The position numbers and the translations under genes were made by a program. This document shows positions 39,824-50,539 of a stretch of 64,000 bases of DNA, one piece after another. This stretch comes from Ectobius pallidus (taxonomy: Eukaryota; Arthropoda; Insecta; Blattodea; Ectobiidae): the NCBI GenBank assembly GCA_964059195.1, contig CAXKWD010000001.1, positions 217,380,484-217,444,483 of the forward strand. The letters run 5' to 3'. The notes under the pieces are model-generated. The model worked only from the letters and a program-made list of their open reading frames with translations. It ran no database searches and was not told where the DNA came from. How positions within the stretch are numbered: position 1 is the first letter of the stretch; each line of letters begins with the position of its first letter.

Positions 39824-41766
39824 TCATTTCTGTGACGAATGTCTCCCTGAATATCATTGTGGTTTCCCGTGCTATGCGCCTGATTCCTTTCACCTTCTAT
39901 GTTAATGTCCCCCTGGTTTTCTGGAATTCGTTCTCCTACTTCGTTCTGCATCCTGCCATGAAATCGAACATTATTTACTTGTCTGTCTTGAGGCCTATTC
40001 TCTTGATTATTTCCCCTCCAGTTTTGGTTCCCATTATTTCTATATGAGTTATTATTAGGGGGTCCTCTGTTCGATTCCGCATTTCTGTTGGCATGTCCTT
40101 GGTTCCATCTACCTCTGTCATTATTTGGACCTCCTCTCGTATCTTGATTCATTTGCATATTATCCGGTCCATTTTGTCTCCTATTATCGCTACGCTCTTC
40201 TCTGTTAGTTCCTACTTCGAAACTAGATAATAACTCCAAAGCCTTGCTATAAGTTTGGGGACATGATACTATAAGCAGGTTACATATTTCCGGCTGAAAA
40301 TGTCTCGTCAAAAGCTGAATGGCCTCTCGTTCTGGCATTCCGGGGTCTAGTAACTTGATTAGGCCTATAACTCTTAAGAAATGGTCCGATAGAGAGACGT
40401 TGCCCCTAGGTGAATATCTCCCATTATAGACCTCATTTCTAGCTAAAGCTCTCTTCGCCTCACCCCAATATCTTGCTAAGAATAACTGCTTAAAATCCTC
40501 ATAGTTGCACTCCGGGTGTACTGTAAGTTCAAACCACTCTTTTGTTTTTCCTTTTAAGGCTCTACCGAGGATCAACATTTTGTACTGAGATGGAATAGAC
40601 CGCAAAGTAAAATACTCTTCAACAGATTTCAAGAAACTCTGAGGGCTCGTGTTGCTCTCATTGAAGCTGGGAAGTGATACCTCATTTCCTATTAGGTTAC
40701 ATATATTAATCCTATTATCGCTAACTACCGGCATGCTGGTGGCTACCGTCTCGTGTACTGTATTACAGGACTCATTTGCAACACTAGGAGGCCTATATGT
40801 ATTTCCTATTCCATTACATATACCCTCACTACAATTTACAGCATAGTTATTTGCTACAGGCCTATGATTTTCAACCTCCTTAGCTACCGTGCTTACTTCT
40901 TTAGAGATTTCTCCTATTTTCTCAGCTAATATATTTTCTAAATGCACTACCTTGTCATTTACTTCTGAGATTTTATCTCCTAACCCTACTTTTACTTTTC
41001 CCACCTGAGTCTCCATATTCTTTTTCAAGCTAGACTCCGATTTCTGTATTTCCTTCTCCAAAATTTTCCTTTCATTGAATAATTTTTCTTCATATTTCTT
41101 GCCCTGAATCTCTATTTTCCTATCTACCGATGCCATATTAGCCTCTAATTCAGACCTAATTTCCCCTTGACTTTCACTAATTTCTTGCCTCATTGCTTTT
41201 TCACTTTCTTTAAGTTCCCTACAGAATTCTCCCCTGATTTCGTTGCATAAGTTAGATTGGACCTCTTTTATATTATTTAGCTCCCTCTCAAGCCTATCTA
41301 TGTTCTGTCTATGTTCTTGGCTCGATTGTTCTATCCTATCTCCTAGTTTCTCTATCTTTTCCCCAGAATTTTTTTCTAGTTCATTGATACTTTCCCTAGT
41401 TTCCTTACTCGATTTTTCTAGTCCCTTCATCATAGCTTCCTTAGATTCCCTCATCATAGCTATCAAATATGCAATAGAATTCGGGTCTATAGTTTGATTC
41501 AATTCCCTAGGCCTATGTTCAGTTACACTATCATTCTCGGTCAGCTGAATATTTGTTGCAATATTTTCCTGCCTATTATCAACTCCCTGCTCCAAAACCC
41601 CGTCACCTGTCGCGACACTGTTCTCATTGTTAATCTCCATTCTACAATTATTTATTTCCTCACCAGTAAGCAAGTCGTGCCCCTCTCCACCTTCCATATT
41701 AATTTTATTCCTAGTAACTTTTCCGTTTCTAAGCCACATACATAAATTATAAGGGTACTGATACAC
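39784..41766 (-). CDS. gag: Gag polyprotein, intact
   Basis: 660 aa. An alternative start is Met24 at 41697. A long coiled coil spans about residues 95-300 (heptad-rich K/E/S, e.g. SINELEKNSGEKIEKLGDRI). A retrotransposon Gag/capsid domain follows at about 361-517 (FLKSVEEYF, LKGKTKEWF, FLARYWGEAKR, LTRHFQPEI). The tail (518-660) is rich in N, R, G and Q, with no CCHC zinc knuckle, so RNA binding would rely on the basic Asn/Arg/Gly tail. No stops or frameshifts. Its last codons contain the slippery site to pol. Confidence 0.92.
   Translation of the reverse strand: MYQYPYNLCMWLRNGKVTRNKINMEGGEGHDLLTGEEINNCRMEINNENSVATGDGVLEQGVDNRQENIATNIQLTENDSVTEHRPRELNQTIDPNSIAYLIAMMRESKEAMMKGLEKSSKETRESINELEKNSGEKIEKLGDRIEQSSQEHRQNIDRLERELNNIKEVQSNLCNEIRGEFCRELKESEKAMRQEISESQGEIRSELEANMASVDRKIEIQGKKYEEKLFNERKILEKEIQKSESSLKKNMETQVGKVKVGLGDKISEVNDKVVHLENILAEKIGEISKEVSTVAKEVENHRPVANNYAVNCSEGICNGIGNTYRPPSVANESCNTVHETVATSMPVVSDNRINICNLIGNEVSLPSFNESNTSPQSFLKSVEEYFTLRSIPSQYKMLILGRALKGKTKEWFELTVHPECNYEDFKQLFLARYWGEAKRALARNEVYNGRYSPRGNVSLSDHFLRVIGLIKLLDPGMPEREAIQLLTRHFQPEICNLLIVSCPQTYSKALELLSSFEVGTNREERSDNRRQNGPDNMQMNQDTRGGPNNDRGRWNQGHANRNAESNRGPPNNNSYRNNGNQNWRGNNQENRPQDRQVNNVRFHGRMQNEVGERIPENQGDINIEGERNQAHSTGNHNDIQGDIRHRNDERHVAQDRPLNY
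39790..39796 (-). promoter_or_regulatory. -1 ribosomal frameshift heptamer T TTA AAC
   Basis: On the minus strand the heptamer TTTAAAC falls in the gag phase T TTA AAC (codons 39795-39793 and 39792-39790). The gag stop TAG comes two codons later (39786-39784). A -1 slip moves exactly into the open pol frame. This X XXY YYZ sequence is one of the most efficient known slippery sites. A short downstream stem (GGTC/GACC about 20 nt on) could contribute, but no strong pseudoknot was identified by eye. Confidence 0.82.
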
Positions 41767-42278
41767 TCTTACGATCTACCTTACCTTTGGTTAAGAAGTT
41801 CAACATATAATGCATAACATGTATAATTATACCCTTGCACAATAAATATTCGATATGCCTGAGTTCTTCTAATTTGAAAAAGATTTTATTTTACTTGAAT
41901 TTATTCTTTAATTTACTTAGTGAGTTTCAGTTTAATTTTACTTTGATCTTAAATTGCAAACTTTTAAAAAAATATTATTTGATGTCAGGCTTACTAATTT
42001 ATTTAATTAATATTTACTGTTTCTTAAATTATTGATAATAAAATTGTTTACTTTACTGAAACTCTATGTATATTTAAGTTCTTATCTGTTGGTGATTTTT
42101 GATGTTTTCTGCGGCGGTCTCCGGAACTGATGTACCACGATCTTGAATTCCAGCGGTGCCTTTACGGGTGACGTTCTAGAAATTCTGCGGTGTCTTCCTT
42201 CCGTTTTGGGATGATTTTTGAAGTTGGTGATCCTTGATGTCCAGCTTCACTCGTGCCTCACGTTGGGAAATAGCCATG
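41767..42278 (-). other. 5' leader of the LTR retrotransposon
   Basis: 512 bp between the 5' LTR and the Gag ATG. The first bases after the LTR read CATGGCTATTTCCCAACG. TGGCTATTTCCC could be the primer-binding site, but I could not match it to a tRNA 3' end with confidence. No gene. Confidence 0.6.
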
Positions 42279-43515
42279 TACAGCGGTTCGGTGTTGATAT
42301 GTGATGTTTACCTGGGCGCCACAGTATAATGCATATACTGAATATTTCTGATTTGTTGAACCCGCCTCCGGTCTGCCAGTCGATCGTTGAGCACTTCCCT
42401 CTAGCTTCAGGGTAGGAAGCGAAGAACACCTTAATATTATTGCTTGAATAATAATGCAGTTTCTTTGAACACTGAAGGAATATTCTGTTTATTCAAAACG
42501 TTGGAAATACAAGTCCAGTCATTGACAATAATTACAAAATTTGTTTGTGAATAATTAATATTGTTACAAGTTCTCGGTAGATCGTTACTAGTGATACAAT
42601 TGCTGCCGTATATGATTTTGACTAATCGCGATTGAATGTAAGAATCCTTCTAAGTCGATTAATTCCACAGCGAAAATTTTATAAGTCCAATTAATTCTGT
42701 GGGCACGAAGCCACAAAGATAAGTAGAGTGATTTTATACGGTGGACACAAGTCCCCGAAGTAGAATTGACTTGACTGCTATAGGCACGGGGCCTTGAAGT
42801 AGAGTTGAATATGACTGTTATAGGCGCGGGGTCTTGAAGTAGAGTGATTTTATACGGTGGACACATTAGGCCTAAAGAAAACTTTCTTGGACAAACATTT
42901 ATCCCTACTCTTCTTAATTATTATTCGTGAATCCCGGCACGTGGTACTATAGACCAGTTCTTATTGGCAAATCTCCCGACCAATAATAATATGTTAGTTT
43001 CCCACGGAAATCAATTGGATTTTCCCTTATTCTCAAAACCCACAACTTAGCGTCTCGGATTTCTAAGAAGGTTCGGACAGCGTGTTGTATCAGTAGCAAC
43101 ATCAGAAGCAAGGCTTGAACTCAATAGCCGACTTCTTAGAATTACTTAAGTGGATCAGTACCCTTTGATTATATCTTGGGAGATTCCCGATACATTGTAC
43201 CTGAGTACTGCATTGCATTATCTCGCACCCGCTAGGTCTGCTAGGGAAATTCCCAGCTATCTCTGTCTATCCACTGCAATCTCATTTTAATAGTTATTTA
43301 AAATGATGTTGTTAAACTTTTTACCTTTGCCTTCTTTCTAGTTAATAATATTTATAATGAATGTTCCGTCTTTTCACGGTCATTTTAAGACCAAACACGG
43401 GCTATGAGATTTTATGATTTTAGTTTGAATAAATTTGGGCAATTAATCTGTCATTTATTATACTTAATTTGGTTATCTTGTTTATTTCTTTTTACCGAAG
43501 TATCTGAACTGCAAT
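42279..43515 (-). repeat. 5' LTR of the retrotransposon
   Basis: 1237 bp, reading the same as the 3' LTR along all compared stretches. It acts as promoter of the element (transcription toward lower coordinates). The 92-aa frame at 42588-42866 recurs in the other LTR at 36789-37067 and is not a protein. Confidence 0.92.
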
Positions 43516-43735
43516 AACACCACTTGGAAGACCTAGACGTCGGTAGGAGAACAATATTAGGATAGATTTAAGAGAAGTAGAATTTGCGAGGGATGGTTGG
43601 ATGGAGTTAGCACATAATAGGGTTGAATGGCGGGCTCAGGTAAGCGCGGCAATGAACCTTAGGGTTCCATAAAATGGATAATATTCCTTTAGCTTGCTGA
43701 GGAATTGACTATTACCATTGAGTAAGTAAGTATTA
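43516..43735 (+). pseudogene. LINE fragment split by the LTR element (right part)
   Basis: Continues 36418-36479: 'cacttggaagacctagacgt', 'gatggagttagcacataata', then the 3' terminus 'ccattgagtaagtaagta' followed by an ATT run. Confidence 0.85.
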
Positions 43736-43813
43736 TTATTATTATTATTGTTCTTTTTCATCACTTGTTTGTGAGTTCTTCTGTTGCATCGGCGTTTTTC
43801 GCAAGATGCAGCA

Positions 43814-44199
43814 TTATATTGGTACATTGAGAAATGCTCTGACTATGGATGTTGTGCCTAGAATTACTGATTTTTGCATTAATTTAAGCTCTTTTGTTCC
43901 CATTCCTAGTTTTCTTAGTCCTGTCATCGTCCATTTAGGTATAATTCCATTTGTAGACATTATTAACGGAATTGTTATTACCTCATCTTGTCGCCACAAT
44001 TCCTTAACTTCTACACACAGTGACGTATATTTATCTATTTTCTCATTGAAATATCTTTCCAAGTTATGGCTATTTGGTATACCAATCTCCACCAAATATG
44101 TTGTTCTCTTTTCCTTTTCTAATAAAATAATGTCTGGCCTGTTGTGTGACACTGGCCTGTCAGTTATCACTGATCTGTCCCAATACAGCTTGTAGGCTG

Positions 44200-44261
<62 letters not shown>

Positions 44262-44344
44262 TCCGTTTCGCCCAACTTTGGGGTACGTTGAATCAATCGC
44301 TTCTTAGAGTTTTGTGTTTTAATTTTAGCCCAGTATTGCTTCAT
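43814..44344 (-). pseudogene. Non-LTR retrotransposon C-terminal fragment with polyAsn tract
   Basis: 176 codons. After MKQYWAKIKTQNSKKRLIQ and TPKLGETEN comes a run of about 20 Asn encoded by (AAT)n. The rest is a conserved LINE C-terminal domain: YWDRSVITDRPVSHNRPDI, YLVEIGIPNSHNLERYFNEK, KYTSLCVEVKELW, MQKSVILGTTSIVRAF. That domain follows RT in several insect non-LTR families and resembles the R2-like C-terminal nuclease region (RPDI...LVEI...K pattern); the nuclease role is inference. RT itself is absent and the left end meets an ATT repeat. Confidence 0.75.
44203..44261. repeat. (ATT)n microsatellite, in frame in a LINE ORF
   Basis: About 19 ATT units. The equivalent position in the second LINE fragment at 46601-46636 also has an ATT run. 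Confidence 0.95.
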
Positions 44345-44689
44345 TCTCCATCCTGAGCCACGACCACCTGATCATCTGCAAGATGGAGAAGATGCAAATT
44401 ATACGTGTAGAAAACTAAATGAAGTTTATAAGAAATGGGGATTACAAATAAATTACAATAAAACAGAGTATTTAACCAATGACACGGATGATTTATATAT
44501 AGATGGAAAGAAGATTAAAAAAGTGCAAGATTTTTGCTATTTGGGATCCATACTTGAATTAGACGGAACATCAAATAAAGAAATACAGAAAAGGATCGCT
44601 AACGGGAGAAAAGTTATAGGAATGCTAAATTCGATATTGTGGAATAAAAATATAATTAACAAAACTAAAACAATAATTTTTACTTCCTC

Positions 44690-45540
44690 TGCCCGTACCA
44701 TAGGTACTATAGGTAGAGGAAGTATTGTTTTCGACCCTAAAATTCGAAGTTGAGTTTTTAGCATATATACACGTTTCAAGGCCCCCTGAATCCAAAAATA
44801 CTATTTTTGGAAACATGTCTGTGTGTGTGTCTGTGTGTGTGTCTGTCTGTGTGTCTGTCTGTGTGGAAGTTTGTGAACAGGCTAGCTCCGAAACGGAGAA
44901 TCGTATGAAAACAAAATTTCGTATTTGGGTCAGGTACCTTCTGAAGATGTGATTCGAAGATTGGCGACAAATTTCTCTTATTTTTAAGGGGACTTTACAT
45001 GAAGAAATTTTCGTTTTTCGCGATTTTCTCGAAAACGGCTCTAACGATTTTCTTTAAAACTTGCACATGTGTTCCTTTTACTGAGAGCTAAAACTTTTAT
45101 TTGAAACTTTTTTTCGAAAAAATTCTCTGAGGGTAGTTACAAGCCACCCACTGTTCACCCACTGTTTGTAGAAATTTTGTCTTGCGTGATGAACAACTGA
45201 ATACTCGCTCTTTCACGGCCTCTTATTCTATATAAGAATGTGAAGTGAGAAAGATGTATTGTTGGCCATGCATAGAGTAAAGAAGTATCTGAGGGAAATA
45301 TTCGATAAATTTCGGAAATTATATTTTACGGCGGAAAGATCAATAAACGTCTGCAGTCACTTGTTCTTTTTTTTTAAGTTTGTTATATAGCATGCGCTTT
45401 TAGTCGCATCATTGAAAGAAGAGGTATTTATAGAACAATTAGCGTAAAATTGTGTCTTGCGATTCTGTAAAAGGATATGTGAATACTGCTAACTTTTATT
45501 TGGGCAGAGGTAGTTATGTGACTTTCACATCAGATTTTTA
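44690..45540 (+). mobile_element. Insertion in the LINE, unclassified repeat
   Basis: The RT reading is broken after NKTKTIIF and resumes at 45541. 'attttt' lies at both junctions, a possible target duplication. The insert begins 'gaggaagtattgttttcgac', shares text with 36036-36180, has a TG/TCTG microsatellite at 44819-44868 and ends 'gactttcacatcagattttt', similar to 61130-61160. No transposase or RT found inside. Confidence 0.7.
44819..44868. repeat. (TG)n/(TCTG)n microsatellite
   Basis: Interrupted TG and TCTG repeats within the insertion. Confidence 0.9.
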
Positions 45541-46116
45541 AAACAATATTCCAAAGTATAGTATTATATGGGGCAGAGACATGGACAGGAAATTCACACC
45601 ATAACAGAAAATTAATTGCTACAGAAATGGATTTTTGGAGAAGAGCTGCAAGAAAATCAAGAATAGAAAGAATTCGAAATTCAGAAATAAGGAAGATAAT
45701 GAAAGCAGAGGAAACAATTTTAACAACAATAGAAAAAAAAAGACTAAATTGGTATGGACATCTACAAAGAATGCCGGAGAATAGGATCCCAAAAGCTATA
45801 ATGAATTGGCAACCAGAGGGGAGAAGGAAAAAGGGAAGACCTGCTAGAAAATGGGATCATTGCGTTCGAGACTCCTTACAAAATTTTCAGTTAAACCCAG
45901 AAGTTGCAATGGACAGGGATAAGTGGTACCATTGAACATTCTTTGGAAATATGTTAATTTTATTAAAATATGTAAAAATTTGGGTAAATTGTAATTTAAA
46001 ATTTGGTTAGGAATTATTGAACTTTTATACAAATGTTATTGTAATAGAGTTGTTGTGTTGGTGGAGTTTAACCTCACAAATGAGGAAATCGCTCAATAAA
46101 TAAAAAATAAAAAAAT

Positions 46117-46552
46117 AGGCCTATAAGAAGAAATCAGGTTTCTACTCTGAAGCCTATATCTAAAGATGAATCATTCATATTTACATTACTTACCAAGAAC
46201 AAGATGTTTGTTATAAGCATTTTAGTGGCTTGAATATACTGACTACAGGATGGGAAATATAGCTGTGGGCTCAAATTCTTTATGCAGGATGACAAACTTA
46301 TTTTCCCGAATTCCTGAATGCGTCCTAAGCTACGAACGAAGATATTTCCAAACGAATTGTAGGCCAACATAACGTAATGTGAAATCAATGTCAATAGCAT
46401 ATATTATGAGAAATATTTGTATATTTCTGCGGCAATAAAACATAATTACATTATAATATTACGTCTAATGTAAACTGGATGGGATTATAATAAGGGTCGC
46501 GTATTTTATTACAAATGACTACAGCATATTGATATACCATGCAGTTTTATCC
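46117..46552. other. Unassigned spacer
   Basis: An 88-aa frame on the minus strand (46134-46400) has no recognisable motif. No repeat shared elsewhere. Confidence 0.4.
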
Positions 46553-46598
46553 ATGATAATTTTTTTCTCTGATTTTGAGTTCTTATAAATCCTTCTCT

Positions 46599-46637
<39 letters not shown>

Positions 46638-46890
46638 TCCGTTTCGCCCAACTTTGGGGTACGTTGAATCAATCGCTTCTTAGAATTTTGCGTTTTAATT
46701 TTAGCCCAGTATTGCTTCATTCTTTCTGATGTTGCTTTTCTTTCGTCTTCACTGATCTGGAACATTTGTTTGGTTTTGATTTTGACTTGGAACCTCTCTT
46801 TCTTGATTTTGGCTATCTTTTTCGCAGTTTTATCTATGATCATTTTTTTTCTCTGATTTTGAGTTCTTTTAAATCCTTCTCTGTATTATT
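46553..46890 (-). pseudogene. LINE fragment with tandem duplication and polyAsn
   Basis: The 86-aa frame 46583-46843 contains MKQYWAKIKTQNSKKRLIQ and TPKLGETEN followed by Asn residues, the same protein segment as 43814-44344 and extending further upstream (KERFQVKIKTKQMFQISEDE). The stretch 'tctctgattttgagttctt' occurs at 46567 and again at 46850, so a unit of about 283 bp is duplicated. Confidence 0.7.
46601..46636. repeat. (ATT)n microsatellite
   Basis: Eleven to twelve ATT units within the LINE frame. Confidence 0.95.
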
Positions 46891-46911
46891 ATTATTTTAT
46901 TTTTATTATCA

Positions 46912-46983
<72 letters not shown>
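46886..46983. repeat. (ATT)n microsatellite, long
   Basis: A long ATT array with a few interruptions. Confidence 0.95.
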
Positions 46984-46987
<4 letters not shown>

Positions 46988-47540
46988 TCACCTGATTCTG
47001 GCAGGGACTGAGTCTGATACGGGCCCATAAAACAAACCATTTGGTTGTCTAATGACGGCTTCGATAATGCGGTGGTGGCAGTAGCAATGTTCATTACGCC
47101 CAGTGGTGCCACCACAATAACGCTGAAATTACCGTGTTGGCTGGAACAATAAAGATGCGTTAAGGGATGATTCAGGAGATAATGCTGCCGTTGTTCCATG
47201 GCGCTTATCGAATAGGGTTTGAATGGTATTTTACGGATGCTGGCTATACTACCACGGGCCATTCACTCTCTCCACCAAGCTTGAATAACGCCCTGTTATA
47301 TATGCCATAGATACGGGGCTCCCAGCAACACAGCGGCTATTATACCAACTCAGCTGATGAATATCGCTTCTTGCACGTAGCCTATTAGGAGCCTAAGTGG
47401 TAAACAAGAAATTAATCTTATCACAGTTAAGTGAGGATATTAATATTCTTATTACATGTTTCAAGATTAAGAACTTTAATGTTATTAGGTTTCTTCCGCA
47501 ATATACAGTCAATAAAACTAGCACGAGAGTATTTAATGCA
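46984..47540. other. Unidentified sequence, possibly single-copy
   Basis: More GC-rich than its surroundings. A 93-aa minus-strand frame (46981-47262) starts MARGSIASIRKIPFKPYSIS. I see no domain, signal peptide or repeat match in the window, and cannot tell a low-copy repeat from a gene remnant. Confidence 0.35.
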
Positions 47541-47544
47541 CTTA

Positions 47545-47995
47545 TTTCCTTACTTACTCAATGGCAATAGACAATTCCTAAGCAAGCTAAAGGAATATTA
47601 TCTATTTTATGTAACCCGAAGGTTCATTGTCGCGCTTACCTGAGACCGCCATTCAACCCCATTCTGTGCTAACTCCATCAAACTATCCCTCATAAATTCT
47701 ACTTCCCTTAAAGATATCCTAATATTGTCCTCCCATCTACGTTTAGGTTTTCCAGGTGTTCTTTACCCTTCTGGTCTCCCAGTTAATATTTTTTAGATAT
47801 GTCTTTCCTCCCCCATGCGTGCAACATGTCTAGCCCATTTCATCCTCCGTGATTTAATTTCCCTTACTATATCCGGTGAAGAGTACAGTTTATGAAGCTC
47901 GTCATTATGCAGTTTTCTCCAGTCCCCATTTTCATCTCTCTTAGGCTCAAATATTTTACTAAGCCCTCTGTTTTCGAACACTTCCACCTTACACC
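47545..47995 (-). pseudogene. Non-LTR retrotransposon 3' fragment (family L1a-GHVARM)
   Basis: The minus-strand frame 47793-47987 reads KRDENGDWRKLHNDELHKLY and RRMKWARHVARMGEERHI. The following GRP-rich part is in another frame, and the 3' end (ACTTACTCAATGGC in reverse) is at about 47548. The GHVARM motif has changed to RHVARM. Confidence 0.8.
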
Positions 47996-48450
47996 CTCAA
48001 TAAAACTATCAAAAGAGTATTTGATACGCAAGGAATTTAATTCCTATTTCTTCATAATATCTTATAATTACATAGCAAAATACAGTAGTAAAAATTGGCT
48101 TTTATTTGATAAGAAAAGTTGCTTGCGTTACACAATGTGCGTTAAACACAGCATAAGAATCAGTAAAACTTGAAAAAAATTATATGGCAGAAAAAATGTA
48201 AAGAAATATACTTAATATAAATTTAAAGAAACATACTTATATACCTTGCACGAAAATGATCCATTAATTATTTTAATAGTTATCTTCTCATTAATTACGT
48301 TATATTACTATTTACGTATCTCCTACACATCACGTATATAACTTATACCTAATGTAATATATTATATTAAATTATATATATTATATTATGTATGTTATAT
48401 TATATATTATACATAGAATAAAAAAATTGGAATTCAATACTTAGCCTATA
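47996..48450. other. AT-rich spacer
   Basis: Very AT-rich (notably 48350-48420, alternating TATAT). A 93-aa frame crossing the LINE boundary is not supported. Confidence 0.5.
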
Positions 48451-48745
48451 CTAAAAATACTCCGTGGCTCTACATTCTTGGACGGACTAGGCCTACCATG
48501 CGATTGCTGAGTCATCTAACATAGGCAGACGGCTGTTTGGGGGCGCCCTCACCCCCCGTTGTTAATGATGGTTTCCACGACCAGAGCCATTATTTCTCAA
48601 TCAAGTAGCTCTTCAACTTGTATGACGAGGCTGAGTGCACCCCAGATTCCAGACCTCTCTACCTCAGAAAAATCCGAGGCGGTACCGGGGATCGAACCCG
48701 TGCCTGCTGATCCATAGCCAGTGACGATAATCACGAGACCATGCA
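48451..48745 (-). mobile_element. tRNA-derived SINE, family B, diverged
   Basis: Shares 'ccgtggctctacat', 'agtagctcttcaact' and 'gaggctgagtgcacccc' with other family B copies. The B box GGTTCGATCCCC is intact in reverse. It has several small indels, so it is older than the copies at 398 and 8244. Confidence 0.8.
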
Positions 48746-49304
48746 GGAAGTCCAATGTTTATACTATAGGCCTATATTCTTATATATAAACACGGATATG
48801 TTTCCGTTTCTCGCATGTCATTTGTCAGTCATTTATTATGAAACAAATTGTTGCCAACCACAGAAGCCCGAATTCCGCAACATACGAAATTACTAAAAAG
48901 TATTTTGATTGATAGCCCCGATGAAACAATAAATTTAAACTACATAAACATATTATAAACCATTCCACTGTTCATGCCTTGTTCGATGTTGTAGATGAAA
49001 ATACGAAACGTGGAGTGATAAATATTTCGTTGAGTGCAAGACATCCAATGCTCGTTGCAGTGATGAGCAGAGAGAGGAGGGGGGTGGGTGGATGGAGGCT
49101 TCAAAGTGGCGAGTTTGAACATCAAGTGGAATCATTTAAAATTCAATTCGTCATTAGGCTCCTGTTCGTTAGCTTCTTTTCAGTTCACGCAATTAAATTA
49201 CTTCACAGGGTGTTTCGAAGTACCGGTACGTATCACAACTCTCGACTGTAAAAAAAAAAAGTGAGTTGGTCTATTGCAAAATGGCATTGAGCATAATGAG
49301 AATA
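48746..49304. other. Unassigned sequence
   Basis: Frames of 60-90 aa overlap on both strands at 48940-49251 with no motif. A poly-A run lies at 49250-49260. Confidence 0.4.
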
Positions 49305-49558
49305 TTATAAGATAAAAATTCCTACGACACAGAGACTCCAACCCAGGGTCTTTAGCTATCCGCGCCACTACACTACCAACTGACCTAAGCCGGAGTTCGA
49401 TTTACAGCGCCAGATGGAACCTCTCTTCTATGACTAATTGCCCTAATGGTCTACCTTACTGACAGACAAGTTATGTCACATGCAGTACTGTGAGGCACAC
49501 TAATTAGTGATTTTTGCGACCGGGCTTCCACTTTTATTGTACCAGGTACAGTAACATT

Positions 49559-49560
<2 letters not shown>
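49305..49560 (-). mobile_element. SINE family H, tandem copy 1
   Basis: The degenerate tRNA-like head (reverse complement near 49340-49395) is followed by 'agatggaacctctcttcta' and the family tail 'accgggcttccacttttatt'. Confidence 0.78.
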
Positions 49561-49561
<1 letters not shown>

Positions 49562-49609
<48 letters not shown>

Positions 49610-49620
49610 TATACATATAT
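49562..49620. repeat. (TA)n microsatellite
   Basis: TA repeats separating two SINE H copies in the same orientation. Confidence 0.95.
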
Positions 49621-49925
49621 GCATTCATGAACCACAGATTATAGTCACAGTTGACATTAGATGATAATATTAAAGAATAAAATTCCTCTGACACTGGGAT
49701 TTGAACCCAGGACCTTTGCCTATCCGTGCCACTGCTCTACCAACAGAGCTAAGCCAGAGTTCACTTCACAGCGCCAGATGGAACCTCTGTCCTATGACTG
49801 ATTGCCTCTAATAGTTTATCTCGCTGACAGACAAGTTATGTCATATGCAGTCCTGTGAGGCATACTAAGTAGTGATTTTTGTGATCGGGCTTCCACTGTT
49901 ATTGTATAGTGACATTCAAGATGGA
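49618..49925 (-). mobile_element. SINE family H, tandem copy 2
   Basis: Full-length in the same orientation as the previous copy. The B box in reverse reads GGGTTCAAATCCC. A terminal fragment of a third copy (tail only) occurs at 50461-50525. Confidence 0.82.
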
Positions 49926-50539
49926 TATACAGAGTGTTAATGAATAATACCGTAATCTTTAGTGTGTGTATAGAGGATACATAGACAAGCAACTTTTATT
50001 GTGAGATTTTTGCTCTAACTTATGACGTAGGCCTAAAATGTGTATGCTACAGGGCATTAAAGTCATTACAATTTGATGCTCATACGTCAGTAAATACGCG
50101 AAATAGTGTTAAAATTTTCTTTAAATTGACTTCATGCCTTCTTGGTGATAGATAAAAACTTGATTCTTAATCATTTATCAACAATTATATCATAATTTAG
50201 TGTTTCCATAATCTGCAAAATTTACAGACTAATCACATGACTGGCCGTCACTGCATTAGGTTTTTAGTCATAACTCCAGTGTTAACAAGGAAGTTCCTTT
50301 GTTTTGAACTTTTTCACATGTTAGAAGTCAGTGGCGGCCATGCCCTAGGAGATTTTATGCTGTAACAGGGAAAATTGAATCCATAGAGCAAAAGTATCCT
50401 AATAAAAGTTGCTTGTCTATGCCCCCTCTATACACAGTTGCCCCTCTATAATCTATTTCAGTATTCATGGAACACAGATTATTGCCTCTGTTGGAGACTA
50501 TATAAGAATATTATGTATGAAGAGATAATTTCTTTAAAA
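49926..50539. other. Spacer with SINE H tail fragment
   Basis: Apart from the tail fragment at 50461-50525 there is no recognisable feature. Confidence 0.5.

Larger units (their letters stand above)
36480..43515 (-). mobile_element. Ty3/gypsy-like LTR retrotransposon, young but defective
   Basis: A 7036-bp element on the minus strand with two 1237-bp LTRs, the 5-bp duplication 'aacac', a full Gag frame and a protease/partial RT frame. The LTRs read as identical, which implies very recent insertion. It lacks the RT catalytic core, RNase H and integrase, and holds an RT-like scrap in the opposite orientation. It would need a helper copy for mobility. Primer-binding site and polypurine tract were not assigned with confidence. 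Confidence 0.93.
44345..46116 (+). pseudogene. Non-LTR retrotransposon (second family) RT 3' part, interrupted
   Basis: From about 44375 the plus strand reads LQDGEDANYTCRKLNEVY, then KKWGLQIN, KTEYL and CYLGSILELDGTSNKEIQ, all RT thumb-region motifs. After an insertion (about 44690-45540) it resumes KTIFQSIVLYGAETWT and continues as the 102-aa frame 45627-45935 with RLNWYGHLQRMPENRIPK and GRRKKGRPARKW. A stop and an A-rich end follow at 46096-46116. The RT box segment next to the start is inverted (44345-44385). Confidence 0.85.

Noticed and set aside
39379..40047. Several 80-125-aa plus-strand frames opposite gag and pol
   Set aside because: They are shadows of the real minus-strand coding sequence.
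42255..42278. TGGCTATTTCCC after the 5' LTR as a primer-binding site
   Set aside because: I could not match it to a specific tRNA 3' end, so it is mentioned only as a possibility.
46766..46984. 72-aa frame ending in a polyTyr tract
   Set aside because: It is the opposite strand of a LINE fragment and an ATT microsatellite.
48940..49251. Overlapping 60-90-aa frames on both strands
   Set aside because: No motif, no start context and mutual overlap; not supported as genes.
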